Part shown: positions 46,678 to 56,124 of the stretch, in pieces
Position numbering within the stretch: the stretch's first letter is position 1
Layout: the number at the start of each line of letters is the position of its first letter
Source: Nostoc indistinguendum CM1-VF10
Lineage (GTDB): Bacteria; Cyanobacteriota; Cyanobacteriia; Cyanobacteriales; Nostocaceae
DNA: 64,000 bases
Assembly: GCA_019359215.1 (NCBI GenBank)
Contig: JAHHHS010000001.1
Location: forward strand, 154,815 to 218,814
Direction: 5' to 3'
Program-made: the position numbers and the translations under genes
The notes under the pieces: generated by a model
Database searches by the model: none
Told to the model about the DNA's origin: nothing
What the model saw: the letters and a program-made list of their open reading frames with translations, nothing else

Positions 46678-47637
46678 TTAACGGACGCCAGCAGTTTCTA
46701 AGGACAAGTCTTGAAACATGGGTGTGCTGAGGTAACGTTCGCCAAAAGAAGGTTGAATCATCACGATTAACCGCCCGGCATTTTCTGGACGTTTCCCTAC
46801 TTGAATTGCAGCACACAAAGCTGCACCAGAGGATATGCCAGATAATAAACCTTCTTCTTTTGCCAAACGGCGTCCATAAGCGATCGCTTGTTCATCGCTG
46901 ACTCTAATTACTTCATCAACCAATTCTAGGCGGAGAACATCGGGGATAAATCCGGCACCAATACCTTGAATTCTGTGTGGCCCGGCTTCACCACCGGAGA
47001 GAACGGGGCTGTTGCTGGGTTCAACTGCGATCGCTTGAAAAGTCCGCTTGCGCTGTTTGAGTACTTCTGCAACCCCAGTAATCGTCCCACCAGTACCGAC
47101 TCCAGCAATGACGATATCCACTTCCCCGTCTGTATCTGTCCAAATTTCTTCTGCGGTGGTTTCCTGGTGAACTTTAGGATTAGCAGGGTTGCGGAACTGT
47201 TGCAGCATAAAAGCATCAGGAGTATTAGCCACAATTTCTTCGGCTTTGCGAATAGCTCCCCGCATTCCCTCAACGCCTGGTGTTAACTCCAAAGAAGCAC
47301 CATAAGCCCTGAGCATAGCCCGTCGTTCTTGGCTCATCGTCTCTGGCATTGTCAAAATCAAACGGTAGCCACGCGCTGCTGCTACCATCGCTAGAGCAAT
47401 TCCTGTATTACCAGAGGTAGGCTCAACTAAAATGGTTTTTCCAGGGGAAATTGAGCCAGCTGCTTCTGCTGAGAGTACCATACTTAACCCAATGCGGTCT
47501 TTCACCGAAGCTGCTGGGTTCATCCCTTCTAATTTGACAACTATCCTTGCTACTACTCCCTCAGCTTGAGGAATTTTGTTCAGTTGAACTAAAGGAGTCC
47601 GTCCAATCAGTTCTGTTATGTCTTTAGCAATCCGCAT
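46678..47637 (-). CDS. cysK: Cysteine synthase (O-acetylserine sulfhydrylase)
   Basis: 319-residue PLP enzyme joining O-acetylserine and sulfide to make cysteine in the cytosol. PLP Lys in [11 protein letters not shown]; substrate loop [30 protein letters not shown] phosphate loop; [12 protein letters not shown] and [12 protein letters not shown] near the C-terminus. Length is normal. Upstream is a long AT-rich spacer. Confidence 0.95.
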   Translation of the reverse strand: MRIAKDITELIGRTPLVQLNKIPQAEGVVARIVVKLEGMNPAASVKDRIGLSMVLSAEAAGSISPGKTILVEPTSGNTGIALAMVAAARGYRLILTMPETMSQERRAMLRAYGASLELTPGVEGMRGAIRKAEEIVANTPDAFMLQQFRNPANPKVHQETTAEEIWTDTDGEVDIVIAGVGTGGTITGVAEVLKQRKRTFQAIAVEPSNSPVLSGGEAGPHRIQGIGAGFIPDVLRLELVDEVIRVSDEQAIAYGRRLAKEEGLLSGISSGAALCAAIQVGKRPENAGRLIVMIQPSFGERYLSTPMFQDLSLETAGVR

Positions 47638-48652
47638 TATTTAACTCCTAAAATCCTAAATCTTAGTACAAAGTATTTACTTGTAACAATAAGGTTTTGT
47701 GTATTTAATTTGTAGTGTAGTGTCAATGACTGCATATACTCTGTATTCTAACTAAATCACAAAATATGAAAGCTTAGGAAGAACTTTTATCAGATACTTG
47801 CATTGATTCTCACTTCAGCAGAGGGCTAGCTTGCCATACTTGTATTTTACCATTTGGAATTGCTGACTATTGTTTTTCAGACTAAAAATCTGTATATATG
47901 CATAATTTTTACCATTATTTTTAATATCTCCTATATGTTATAGAAATATAATTTACTTTCACAACATTTAATTGTTTTTTCTAATTTTTTAGTCTATCTT
48001 TATCAAAAGACATTGATATTTTCTTTTGAGTGCAGTTTTTGTCTTTTAAAAAATGCATCAAAAACAGTCCTTAATCATTGCCTACACTGCTTTGAGGTTG
48101 AGTACAGAAATACCAGAACCCCACCTCGTAAATACTAGAACCCCGTCCCAATAACACTAGCACCCATACCCCAATGAATTTTTGTAAAGCTTATCGGGCG
48201 GGAATTACAAGCCTTGAGTACTATTCTAATGAATTTAATAATCTTAACAGGGCTAGGGTAAACTGTTTTGTGGAGAGCGGCTGATATAAATCGTATAGGA
48301 TTTACGCAGAGATTCCCCTCTACCCCCCAACATTCCTGAGCGAAAGCTTAGTGAACTAGGGGGGACTTCTTAATCTCTCTTTTGAAAGGAAGATGAAATC
48401 ACATTCTCTGAATCTAAGTACGTTATTTCTGACTGATTAATCCTACCTTTTGTGAAAAGTTTGGTAACTTTTCAGTGGTCAGTAGTCAGTGGTAATTATC
48501 AAAATGACTGGCAACTAACGATTGTAAAACTACCATTTACACATATTTTAATATCAAACCTGTTTGAAAAGTAGAAATATATAGCTACTTTCAATAAACA
48601 GCAAAAGATATTTTCTTGCTGAGTGCATACTACCTAGCAAGGGAGAGCCGAG
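47638..48652. other. Intergenic region, about 1 kb
   Basis: AT-rich and without a gene. Holds about three imperfect 20-odd-base direct repeats with an ATACYAGAACCCC core (about 48108-48175), and a C-rich/G-rich dispersed repeat (about 48315-48370, CTACCCCCCAA ... AGGGGGGAC). A GTCAGTAGTCAGTGG heptamer-like stretch lies near 48480. Confidence 0.45.
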
Positions 48653-49075
48653 ATGAAAGCCAAACTTTTAAATCTTCTCACAGTTTGCGTAGTTACCTTA
48701 GTAGTGCTTTCTCCAGGAGTAGTAGTATTTGGCATAGTCTGGGAACGGCATTTGGAGTTAGTAAAATCCCAGAATTTAGCCTGCGAAATTAACAAGACTA
48801 GTAGAAATGCTCCTATCTTGGCTCCCCGGACAGAGGGTACACATTCCCCTCAGACTAGCATCAAATCCTCTGACCGTAATGTGATTCATCAAATGCTGAC
48901 TGTTGCTGAACAATCTAAATTTGCCACGATCCTGCAATGGTTCTTCTTGCTAACCCCTATTTGTGTTGGGTTAGGGATTCTTTTTTACGACAGATATCTT
49001 GTTCATCGTGCTGCTGTTTTAAAAGAACAAGTTGAAATGTTGGAAAGGCTATGGCAGCACAGTATTGAACAGTAA
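48653..49075 (+). CDS. Small membrane protein of unknown function
   Basis: 140 residues, two transmembrane segments (about 8-30 and 98-118) flanking a polar Ser/Thr-rich loop, and a charged C-terminal helix (KEQVEMLERLWQHS). The N-terminal helix could be a signal anchor. A GGGAGAGCCGAG region precedes the ATG. Two small genes follow on the same strand. Confidence 0.65.
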   Translation: MKAKLLNLLTVCVVTLVVLSPGVVVFGIVWERHLELVKSQNLACEINKTSRNAPILAPRTEGTHSPQTSIKSSDRNVIHQMLTVAEQSKFATILQWFFLLTPICVGLGILFYDRYLVHRAAVLKEQVEMLERLWQHSIEQ

Positions 49076-49114
49076 CCAATTCACAACTAACTCACTAAAA
49101 TCAACAAAATTACT

Positions 49115-49396
49115 ATGTCAGAGCAACGCCAACAACTATATTTCAATCTGATTGATGAGCTACTCAAATGCCCTAATGGTCAGGAACCAGAAGTTTTGGA
49201 AAGTAAACCAGAATTGATTGATTCTGGATTTGTAGAGACAATGTTACAAGTAGCAACTATGTTTGCCCATGAAGGCAATCAAGATGGCGCTAAGTTTTTA
49301 TTTTTTGTTGCGCGTGAGCTAGCTAAAGAACTGGGTTTATACCCGGAAGTTTCTAATCCTGAAGTTGCAAATAATGAAGCCGCAAATAAGGAGTAA
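49115..49396 (+). CDS. Small protein like the N-terminal module of Nostoc TPR/CHAT proteins
   Basis: 93 residues: EQRQQLYFNLIDELLKCPNGQEPEVLESKPELIDSGFVETMLQVATMFAHEGNQDGAKFLFFVARELAKELG. From memory, this helical module stands at the front of large TPR/CHAT proteins in Nostoc; here it stands alone with a short Asn/Glu-rich tail. The next gene starts two bases after its stop. Confidence 0.65.
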   Translation: MSEQRQQLYFNLIDELLKCPNGQEPEVLESKPELIDSGFVETMLQVATMFAHEGNQDGAKFLFFVARELAKELGLYPEVSNPEVANNEAANKE

Positions 49397-49398
49397 AA

Positions 49399-49710
49399 AT
49401 GCTGTTGACTTCAACGGATGCAGGACAAATAGCTTTAGAACTGCTGATGGCAGATTGGAATATTTCAGAAGAGAATCGGGAATGGTTTACAATCTTTAAC
49501 TCTCGTTTGATTGGCGAGAGTTGGTACACTGTAGAATTAGGTGTAGAAGGATTTCCCGATAGATGGTTTATTCAAGTATATGACAATGGAGTGTGCGATC
49601 CAAACTATACATTTATATCGCCAATCGGTGGTTCTGAAGGATTTACGGACTTTGTAAATGTGCCGGATATTATAGCAGAGGTATTAGTTTGTGAACGTAA
49701 TGCTCGATAA
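49399..49710 (+). CDS. Small hypothetical protein coupled to the preceding gene
   Basis: 103 residues, soluble, mixed alpha/beta (SWYTVELGVEGFPDRWFIQVYDNGVCDPNYTF). It begins two bases after the previous stop, whose end (AAGGAGTAAAA) supplies the ribosome site, so the pair is translationally coupled. Function unknown. Confidence 0.65.
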   Translation: MLLTSTDAGQIALELLMADWNISEENREWFTIFNSRLIGESWYTVELGVEGFPDRWFIQVYDNGVCDPNYTFISPIGGSEGFTDFVNVPDIIAEVLVCERNAR

Positions 49711-49909
49711 TAATTAAAAAGACAAAATTTAGAATTCAATATTAAGATATGCTATTTAAATGCATTTTATTTGAATTCATAATTTTTGATATTAGAGTAT
49801 TTAGGTGCATCTCACCTTTACAAATATACCTGTTGATTAGAAATCGCGGTTAATCTTGCAGACATAGACACTTTGCGGCTACTTTTACGAGAACGCTTTC
49901 AGTGGTAGC

Positions 49910-49970
49910 GACGTTCGCGTAGCGTCTCGCAGAGAAGGAGCGTCACCCGCAGGGTAGTTCGCCTACGTTG
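49910..49970. repeat. Dispersed repeat (GTTCGCGTAGCGTCTCGCAG)
   Basis: GC-rich segment with GACGTTCGCGTAGCGTCTCG and AGAGAAGGAGCGTCACCCGC; same family as 1921, 40045 and 55989. Confidence 0.6.
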
Positions 49971-50002
49971 ACTAAGAAAAACAATTTGCTCAAGCAACTG
50001 GT

Positions 50003-50024
50003 TTAACCCACGCAGGTGGGTTAA
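50003..50024. repeat. 9-bp hairpin TTAACCCAC-GCAG-GTGGGTTAA
   Basis: Perfect stem with a four-base loop, resembling an IS200/IS605-type end hairpin. No transposase remains, so it is a candidate relic. Confidence 0.5.
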
Positions 50025-50327
50025 GTCTCTTATAACTGCGAATTCCATTCGCCAAGTCTAATACCGCAAGGCGGAAGTCAAAAGTTACGCATAATTGTAT
50101 TCCAAACTCTTGCACCATTTCACATGGTATGTTTATTTCCGCCATGCTGCACTAGGGGTTTTCAAACCAATACTTTTATATTTAAATATAAAGATGCTTT
50201 ACGCAAATCTGAGGTGATACTAAACAATGTATGCCTCTTTTTTTTGTAATATTTAATATTTTATTTAAGCCTATTAGGCTATTTTGTCATGTTTAATTGA
50301 TAAAATTATGTTATATTAAATAGCGTG

Positions 50328-50690
50328 ATGGACGCTACAGAAATATCAGTTCCAATGATTGCTGAAGATATCTTAGCCAAAGAATTCACAAGAGTCCTCA
50401 ACGACTACTACCCAAAAGTTGGAGAATTACTAGACGGGTGTTATGTGAAAGTCATCACCTGTTTTTGGGGACGACCTGCTAGACGCTTGCAATATATAGG
50501 AATTTATTGCTCTGACGAAATGATTTCCTGTGTGCAAGCTCACAAAGAAATACTCAGAGAAGTAGCAGACAACATGGGTCTAGTACAAGTAGTCTGCATG
50601 AATGCCAAACGATTATTGCGCGATCCAATGTCGAACATCAAACACAATAACCCACGTCTATGGTTGGAGTTACAGTGGGTTGCAAATTAG
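50328..50690 (+). CDS. Hypothetical protein
   Basis: 120 residues, soluble (ILAKEFTRVLNDYYPKVGELLDG; LQYIGIYCSDEMISCVQAHKEIL; NPRLWLELQWVAN). Not recognised. ATG 50328 follows a GTG one codon upstream. AT-rich upstream DNA probably holds its promoter. Confidence 0.6.
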   Translation: MDATEISVPMIAEDILAKEFTRVLNDYYPKVGELLDGCYVKVITCFWGRPARRLQYIGIYCSDEMISCVQAHKEILREVADNMGLVQVVCMNAKRLLRDPMSNIKHNNPRLWLELQWVAN

Positions 50691-50825
50691 TCTTTGATCG
50701 CATTAATGGAGAGGAGTAAAGGTGTTTGTAGTGAAAACTTTAGTCCTCAAATATTTAAGCACTAAAGTGATTACTACGAACCTATTGACCACTAGAATAG
50801 CCAGCACAAAGTATTAACGCAAGTA

Positions 50826-51833
50826 ATGAAAACTGGAATTTTCTGCAATTACGATAATCATCACCAAGATGCTCGTCGTGCCATCTTTGAGCAAGTCGCG
50901 CTGATAAAACAGGCAGAAAGTTTAGGTTTTGAGTCAGCCTGGGTGAGTGAGCATCATTTTAGTGAATCCAATCTCAGCCCCTCTATGTTGCTGTTAATGG
51001 CACACTTGGCGGGGCTGACTTCAACTATCCAATTAGGTACTGCGGCGGTGTTACTGCCATTCCATAACCCGATTCGGGTAGCGGAAGATATCGCCACTCT
51101 GGATAACCTGTGCAATGGACGATTATTATTTGGAGTTGCCAAAGGCGGCCCCTTCCCCCAACAAAATAAGCATTTTGCGACACTCCCAAGTGAAGCACGT
51201 GCTAAGACGCTAGAGGCGATCGCACTGATTCACAAGCTGTTATATGAAACTGATGTATCATTTAATGGCGAGTATTATCAATGCGATCGCTTAACAATTT
51301 ACCCAAAACCATTGCAGAGTCAAATACCAGTGTATGTTGCCACTGGCGGTGATGATGGTATCGAGTTTGCTGCTAAACATTCCTTCAGCTTGATGGGTGG
51401 GCCGCCATTCTCCCTACAGAGATTGAAGGATACTGTTGCTAAATATCGAGCCTTAAATTCTAGTGGTGCGGAAAACTTCGTACTGGCACGCTTTTTTTAT
51501 GTTGGCAAAACATTTGATGAGGCAGTGAGTGAGGCATTACCTTTCATCCGCCAATTTAGCAAGAAAATGACAGCTAATTCGGCTGAAGTATTACAGAATA
51601 GTGCGAATCCCAACCAAAAACCATTTGATCGCACAAATATTTGTTTCGACGAAGATTATTTGATTGAGAACTCAATTATCGGTGATGTGGAGACTTGTCG
51701 AGACAAAATCAAGAAATTTCAAGACGAATTAAATTTAGGTACGTTAGCACTCAAACCCTCGTCTTCGGATATGCAGAAAAACCTGGAGAGTTTGACGCGC
51801 TACAACCAAGAGGTGCGAAATTATGTCTTCTAA
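50826..51833 (+). CDS. Luciferase-like (LLM) flavin-dependent monooxygenase
   Basis: 335-residue TIM-barrel FMN oxidoreductase of the bacterial luciferase-like class: FESAWVSEHHFSESNLSPSMLLLMAHLAGLTSTIQLGTAAVLLPFHNPIRVAEDIATLDNL is the hallmark front; FGVAKGGPFPQQNKHF follows; C-terminal ENSIIGDVETCRDKIKKF. It needs reduced flavin. Substrate unknown. It overlaps the next gene by 11 bases, so they work from one transcript. Confidence 0.85.
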   Translation: MKTGIFCNYDNHHQDARRAIFEQVALIKQAESLGFESAWVSEHHFSESNLSPSMLLLMAHLAGLTSTIQLGTAAVLLPFHNPIRVAEDIATLDNLCNGRLLFGVAKGGPFPQQNKHFATLPSEARAKTLEAIALIHKLLYETDVSFNGEYYQCDRLTIYPKPLQSQIPVYVATGGDDGIEFAAKHSFSLMGGPPFSLQRLKDTVAKYRALNSSGAENFVLARFFYVGKTFDEAVSEALPFIRQFSKKMTANSAEVLQNSANPNQKPFDRTNICFDEDYLIENSIIGDVETCRDKIKKFQDELNLGTLALKPSSSDMQKNLESLTRYNQEVRNYVF

Positions 51834-52197
51834 ACTATACCTGCTTCCTCCCGATGATTTACCTCCATCTGAGGTAACAAAAGAGGATGGAATGCTGCAA
51901 ATGGAGCTAGAACAGTCTACAGGTAGATGCTTTTATCTAGCCTGCGATCGCATTACGCGAGTCCTGTTATCTAATTGTCAGTGGTATGTCACAACAAATG
52001 CTAGCATTCTAACATTAATTGTTGACTGCCCTGACTTAGTATCTTACTGGCATATAGTCAGCAATATTGCCCAGTTGGGTAATAGGCTAGAGCGGTTTGC
52101 TAGCAACGGTAAAATCCGCGTTTATCCGCCATTTGGCAAGGGGATGCCATTTGAAATCAGCGTAAATGAAATATCAGCTTACCGAGATTGGCTTTGA
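51823..52197 (+). CDS. Small protein overlapping the LLM monooxygenase gene
   Basis: 124 residues, not recognised (MSSKLYLLPPDDLPPSEV; WHIVSNIAQLGNRLERFASNGKIRVYPPFGKGMPFEISVNE). The ATG lies within the end of the LLM gene, indicating translational coupling; it may be a partner or regulator of that enzyme. A terminator follows. Confidence 0.65.
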   Translation: MSSKLYLLPPDDLPPSEVTKEDGMLQMELEQSTGRCFYLACDRITRVLLSNCQWYVTTNASILTLIVDCPDLVSYWHIVSNIAQLGNRLERFASNGKIRVYPPFGKGMPFEISVNEISAYRDWL

Positions 52198-52239
52198 GGT
52201 AAATAGAAACTGGGAATCACACTAAATATAGCTGTCTTC

Positions 52240-52276
52240 CACCCTGTACTCCTAAAGTGCAGGGTGTTGCAATTTT
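52240..52276 (+). terminator. Factor-independent terminator
   Basis: CACCCTGTACT (52240-52250) pairs with AGTGCAGGGTG (52256-52266, one G-U) around CCTAA, then TTGCAATTTTT. It ends the LLM operon and faces the end of the hyp operon. Confidence 0.8.
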
Positions 52277-52393
52277 TATCCAAGCTACTTCTCCAAATAG
52301 CATCACTTTTCATCAACCCGCAGAGGGATTATCGGTGACTTAATTTTGTGATGATAGGTTTGAATTTAAAGGCAGAGGGACGTAAAGTTTTTG

Positions 52394-53209
52394 CTATGAC
52401 GATACAGTTAGCCACGCATACCAATTTTCTAACCCAGCACCAGTGGTTGCAGAAACCTGAAAAATCTGAATTTTGGGATTTACTTTTTTAGCATATTCTA
52501 TGCACTTTTGAACATCAAATTGTACGTAAGGGAGCAAATCGATTTTCGTGAGAATCATTATGTCACTAGCACGGAACATGTGCGGATATTTTAGCGGCTT
52601 ATCTTCTCCCTCCGTGACGGAGAGAATCACGACTTTTGCCTGTTCTCCTAAATCAAATAAAGCTGGACAAACCAAATTTCCGACATTTTCAATCATCACA
52701 ACTGAATTCAGTGGCGGATTCAGTTGTTGTAAACCCCTGTCTATCATTGATGCATCTAAATGACAACCTGTTCCAGTGTTGATTTGGATGACTTTAGAAC
52801 CAGTTTCTTTAATTTTTTTGGCATCATTAGCAGTTTCTTGGTCGCCTTCAATAACACTAATAGATAATTGATGCTTTAAATCATTTATGGTTCGTGTCAA
52901 AAGAGTTGTTTTACCTGCACCTGGAGAACTCATTAAATTTAAAGCGATAATATTTCGACCTTTAAACCATCCCCGGTTTTGGGCAGCGATTAAATTATTT
53001 TTTGCTAATATATCCTGCTCTAAAGATATCGTTGTATTGTGTATTTTGGCATGAATTTGAGACGCTTCTATATGAGTGTTATGACTGTGGGAATGATTGA
53101 TGACAGTCCCATCTGGTAAAGTGTGAGTATGATTATGTTCAGCTTCATCTGTTTCTAAATTTGTAATTTTGACTTCGCCATCATCAGAACAACCACAGGT
53201 TACACACAT
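52394..53209 (-). CDS. hypB: Hydrogenase nickel incorporation GTPase HypB
   Basis: 271 residues; GTPase that with HypA inserts Ni into the NiFe hydrogenase large subunit. N-terminal metal motif MCVTCGC followed by a His-rich stretch (EHNHTHT ... NHSHSHNTH, about 25-46) for Ni storage; Walker A SSPGAGKTT (about 94-102); EGDQETANDAKKI; ENVGNLVCPALFDLGE with the conserved Cys; TKIDLLPY. Last gene of the operon; overlaps hypA by 10 bases. Confidence 0.97.
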   Translation of the reverse strand: MCVTCGCSDDGEVKITNLETDEAEHNHTHTLPDGTVINHSHSHNTHIEASQIHAKIHNTTISLEQDILAKNNLIAAQNRGWFKGRNIIALNLMSSPGAGKTTLLTRTINDLKHQLSISVIEGDQETANDAKKIKETGSKVIQINTGTGCHLDASMIDRGLQQLNPPLNSVVMIENVGNLVCPALFDLGEQAKVVILSVTEGEDKPLKYPHMFRASDIMILTKIDLLPYVQFDVQKCIEYAKKVNPKIQIFQVSATTGAGLENWYAWLTVSS

Positions 53210-53541
53210 AATTCCTCAATTTCTATTTCTTTAATTTTAAGTTCTTCACCAGTAATTAAATCTAATTGCACGCTACCGCAATTACAAATTCCAAATGGTT
53301 TATCTAAATAAACTTCTGCACCACATTGGCGACATCGCCCTAATCCGGGAATTTCTAAAATTTCTAATGTCGCCCCTTCTAAAACTGTACCTTGAGTGCA
53401 AATATCAAAACAAAATCGGATAGCATCGGGCATAATGGCTGAAAGTTTGCCGATTTCTAATAAAACTCGTTGCACTTTTGCGCCTTTGGCGTGTTCAGCT
53501 ACAATTGCCACAATATTTTGAGTAATCCCAAGTTCGTGCAT
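53200..53541 (-). CDS. hypA: Hydrogenase nickel-insertion protein HypA
   Basis: 113 residues. Ni-binding start MHELGIT (His2) and a zinc site, CRQCGAEVYLDKPFGICNCGS (CxxC...CxC). ATG 53541 is required to give the MHE N-terminus; nine further codons are open upstream. It lies between hypE and hypB. Confidence 0.96.
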   Translation of the reverse strand: MHELGITQNIVAIVAEHAKGAKVQRVLLEIGKLSAIMPDAIRFCFDICTQGTVLEGATLEILEIPGLGRCRQCGAEVYLDKPFGICNCGSVQLDLITGEELKIKEIEIEELCV

Positions 53542-53561
53542 ATTATAAAATCTATTAAAAA

Positions 53562-54665
53562 TTAACAAATTCGTGGCAATTGGTCGCCTACCAGCATATC
53601 AACAATTCTTTCAGCACCAAAAGCTGTTTTTAATAATACGATACCTGGCGGTGAAGGAATAACTTCGCCAATAATAGAAGCATTTTTACCTGCTGGGTGT
53701 AATTTCATAGCTGATAAAACGTTTTCAGCATTCTTTTTTGGAACCACTACAACTAACTTACCTTCATTAGCTAAATACAACGGGTCTAAACCGAGAATTT
53801 CGCAAACTCCGTTGACTTCTTCACGCACTGGAATAAATTCTTCGTATAGACGAATTCCCACATTTGAACTGAGAGCAAATTCATTTAATACTGTAGCTAA
53901 ACCACCGCGTGTGGCATCTCGCATAGCATGAATTTGGGGACATACATGGAGAATATTTTCTACTAAACTATGCAACGGCTGACAATCACTTTCAATATTA
54001 GTGTCTAAGGCTAATTCCCCACGGGCAATTAAAATGGCTGTACCGTGATTGCCTATTTCACCATTAATTATTATTGCATCTCCAGGTTTAATATTGTAGG
54101 CATAAATACTAACTCCTCGCGGGATGATACCAATACCAGCAGTATTAATGAAGAGTTTATCAGCAGCACCTCGATGTACAACTTTTGTGTCACCAGTAAC
54201 AATTTGAACACCAGCTTTTGTTGCGGCTGCTTTCATGCTGGCTGCGACACGGCGCAAGGTTTCTACTGGTAATCCTTCTTCTAAAATTACGCTACAAGTT
54301 AGATATAAAGGTTTAGCACCACTGACTGCTAAATCATTAACTGTGCCGTTGACGGCTAATTCTCCTATATCACTTCCGGGAAAAAATAAAGGGTCTACAA
54401 CATAAGAATCTGTTGTAAATGCGAGTCTGTCTCCTTGTTGGAGGAGAGGGGCTAAATTGAGGCTGGCTTGGTCTTCTAGTTGTGAGAGAATTGGGTTATC
54501 AAAATTGCTGACAAAGATATCATCTATCAAATCACGCATGGCTTTACCACCGCTACCATGTGCGAGAGTTATATGAGTGTCTTGCACTTTACTTTGGCGA
54601 CGGCGGACTTGTTCTATTTTTTGGAATAGGGGATTTTGTATTGGGTTTGTGGGGGAGAAATTCAT
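53562..54665 (-). CDS. hypE: Hydrogenase maturation protein HypE
   Basis: 367 residues. HypE dehydrates the carbamoyl group on its C-terminal Cys to cyanide for the active-site Fe. Seen: LAHGSGGKAMRDLIDDIF start, TTDSYVVDPLFFPGSDIGELAVNGTVNDLAVSGA (ATP site), and the C-terminus DQLPRIC ending in the acceptor Cys. I start at the ATG at 54665 (MNFSPTNP); seven upstream codons look like spacer. Confidence 0.97.
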   Translation of the reverse strand: MNFSPTNPIQNPLFQKIEQVRRRQSKVQDTHITLAHGSGGKAMRDLIDDIFVSNFDNPILSQLEDQASLNLAPLLQQGDRLAFTTDSYVVDPLFFPGSDIGELAVNGTVNDLAVSGAKPLYLTCSVILEEGLPVETLRRVAASMKAAATKAGVQIVTGDTKVVHRGAADKLFINTAGIGIIPRGVSIYAYNIKPGDAIIINGEIGNHGTAILIARGELALDTNIESDCQPLHSLVENILHVCPQIHAMRDATRGGLATVLNEFALSSNVGIRLYEEFIPVREEVNGVCEILGLDPLYLANEGKLVVVVPKKNAENVLSAMKLHPAGKNASIIGEVIPSPPGIVLLKTAFGAERIVDMLVGDQLPRIC

Positions 54666-54678
54666 ATTAAATTTTTTT

Positions 54679-54721
54679 AAACGCAAAGGGACGCAGAGGG
54701 AAGCGCAGAGGTACGCAGAGT
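54679..54721. repeat. CGCAGAG-type tandem repeat between hypD and hypE
   Basis: Imperfect repeats of ACGCAGAGGG/AGCGCAGAGG/TACGCAGAG. Similar motifs occur near 32128, 52372 and 56407. Confidence 0.55.
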
Positions 54722-54735
54722 ATTTATGAGATGTA

Positions 54736-55914
54736 TTAGTCTGAGGAGAAGCCGCAGGCGGGGAGAGGTTCTTGAGTTATTTTTGGTTTTTGGGCGATTG
54801 TTCTTTTGGCAATGGTGGAGAGTCGTCCATATTTGTAATAGGCTGCACAAGCGCCTTCGGAAGATACCATGCAAGTACCGATTGGTGTTTCTGGTGTGCA
54901 AGCTGTACCGAATACTTTGCACTCCCAAGGCTTTAAGACTCCTTTGAGAATTTCTCCACATTTACAGGCTTTATGGTCGGCTACTTTGAGGTTAGGAATG
55001 GTAAATTTAAGTTCGGCATCAAATTGGGCATATTCAGGTTGAATTTTTAATCCTGAATAGGGGATGTCACCTAAGCCACGCCAATCAAAACTATCTCGGA
55101 TGGCGAAAACTTTATTTATGGCTTGCAGGGCTACTGTGTTACCACTTTTTTGGACAATTCGATTATATTGGTTTTCAACTTCGCGACGATTTTCTACTAG
55201 CTGTTGCAACAGCATCCAAATTGATTGGAGAATATCTAAGGGTTCAAATCCTGAGACAACAATTGGCTTATTATATTGTTGGGAAATAAATTGATATGGG
55301 TCAGTACCAATTACCATGCTGACATGGCCAGGGCCAACAAATCCATCTAGTTGTAAGTCGGGATTATCTAATAGTGCTTTGAGGGCGGGAATCACGAGGA
55401 CATGATTGCTAAACAGACTAAAGTTATGAATTTTTTCGGCTGCTGCTTGCAGGATGGTGAAGGCGGTGCTGGGGGCTGTGGTTTCAAAGCCTAATGCGAA
55501 GAAGACTACTTGTTTGTCGGGGTTATCTCTGGCAATTTGCAGGCTGTCTAGGGGAGAGTACACCATACGGATGTCTGCACCTTGTGCCCTGGCTTGCAGT
55601 AAAGTTGTTTTGGAACCGGGAACTCGCATTGCGTCGCCAAAGGTGGCAAAAATGACGTTATGATTTTGAGAGATTGCGATCGCATCATCTAATCTGCCTT
55701 TTGGCATAACGCATACTGGACAGCCAGGCCCGTGAATTAGTTCAATGGCTTGGGGTAAAATTTCTTCGATACCGTATTTAAATATGGAATGGGTATGCCC
55801 GCCGCATACTTCCATGATTTTGATGGGTTTTTCTAGCTGGTTGCATAATTTGGCGATTTCGCGGCGTATGGCTTCAGCTTTTTGAGGTTCGCGGAATTCG
55901 TCAACATATTTCAT
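54736..55914 (-). CDS. hypD: Hydrogenase maturation Fe-S protein HypD
   Basis: 392 residues; with HypC it builds the Fe(CN)2CO unit. Conserved Cys in VCGGHTHSIFKYG, HGPGCPVCVMP, CKCGEILKGVLKPWECKVFGTACTP and GTCMVSSEGACAAYYKYGR. The C-terminal cysteines hold a [4Fe-4S] cluster. Length matches the family. It follows hypC by 210 bases carrying a dispersed repeat. Confidence 0.97.
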   Translation of the reverse strand: MKYVDEFREPQKAEAIRREIAKLCNQLEKPIKIMEVCGGHTHSIFKYGIEEILPQAIELIHGPGCPVCVMPKGRLDDAIAISQNHNVIFATFGDAMRVPGSKTTLLQARAQGADIRMVYSPLDSLQIARDNPDKQVVFFALGFETTAPSTAFTILQAAAEKIHNFSLFSNHVLVIPALKALLDNPDLQLDGFVGPGHVSMVIGTDPYQFISQQYNKPIVVSGFEPLDILQSIWMLLQQLVENRREVENQYNRIVQKSGNTVALQAINKVFAIRDSFDWRGLGDIPYSGLKIQPEYAQFDAELKFTIPNLKVADHKACKCGEILKGVLKPWECKVFGTACTPETPIGTCMVSSEGACAAYYKYGRLSTIAKRTIAQKPKITQEPLPACGFSSD

Positions 55915-55988
55915 AAGGATTAATAAATAGTTTTTGGATATCAGTTAATTTCGCTTTCTTTACGGGGTATTTTTTAACAAACCGCATA

Positions 55989-56061
55989 CTCCTACGGAGA
56001 AGCAAGCTACGCGTAGTGTTTCGTAGAGAAGGGCGCGTTCGCGCAGCGTCTCGTAGAGAAG
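55989..56061. repeat. Dispersed repeat (CGTAGTGTTTCGTAGAGAAG) between hypC and hypD
   Basis: Two tandem copies of GCGYAGYGTYTCGTAGAGAAG with CGCGTTCGCG between them, inside the hyp operon. Family as at 1921, 40045 and 49910. Confidence 0.65.
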
Positions 56062-56124
56062 AAAAAAAGAAAGAAATTAAACTCTTTGTCTGCACCTCTA
56101 CGTAAAACAAGAAAAGTCTATTAT

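Larger units (their letters stand above)
49711..50327. other. Repeat-bearing intergenic region
   Basis: 617 bases: a dispersed GCGTAGCGTCTCGCAGAGAAGG repeat (49910-49970), a 9-bp hairpin (50003-50024), then AT-rich sequence. No gene seen. Confidence 0.5.

Noticed and set aside
50003..50024. Complete IS200/IS605 element
   Set aside because: Only a hairpin is present; no transposase or second end was found.
54677..54961. 94-codon minus-strand frame overlapping the hypD end
   Set aside because: Shadow of hypD in another frame, running into the CGCAGAG repeat.
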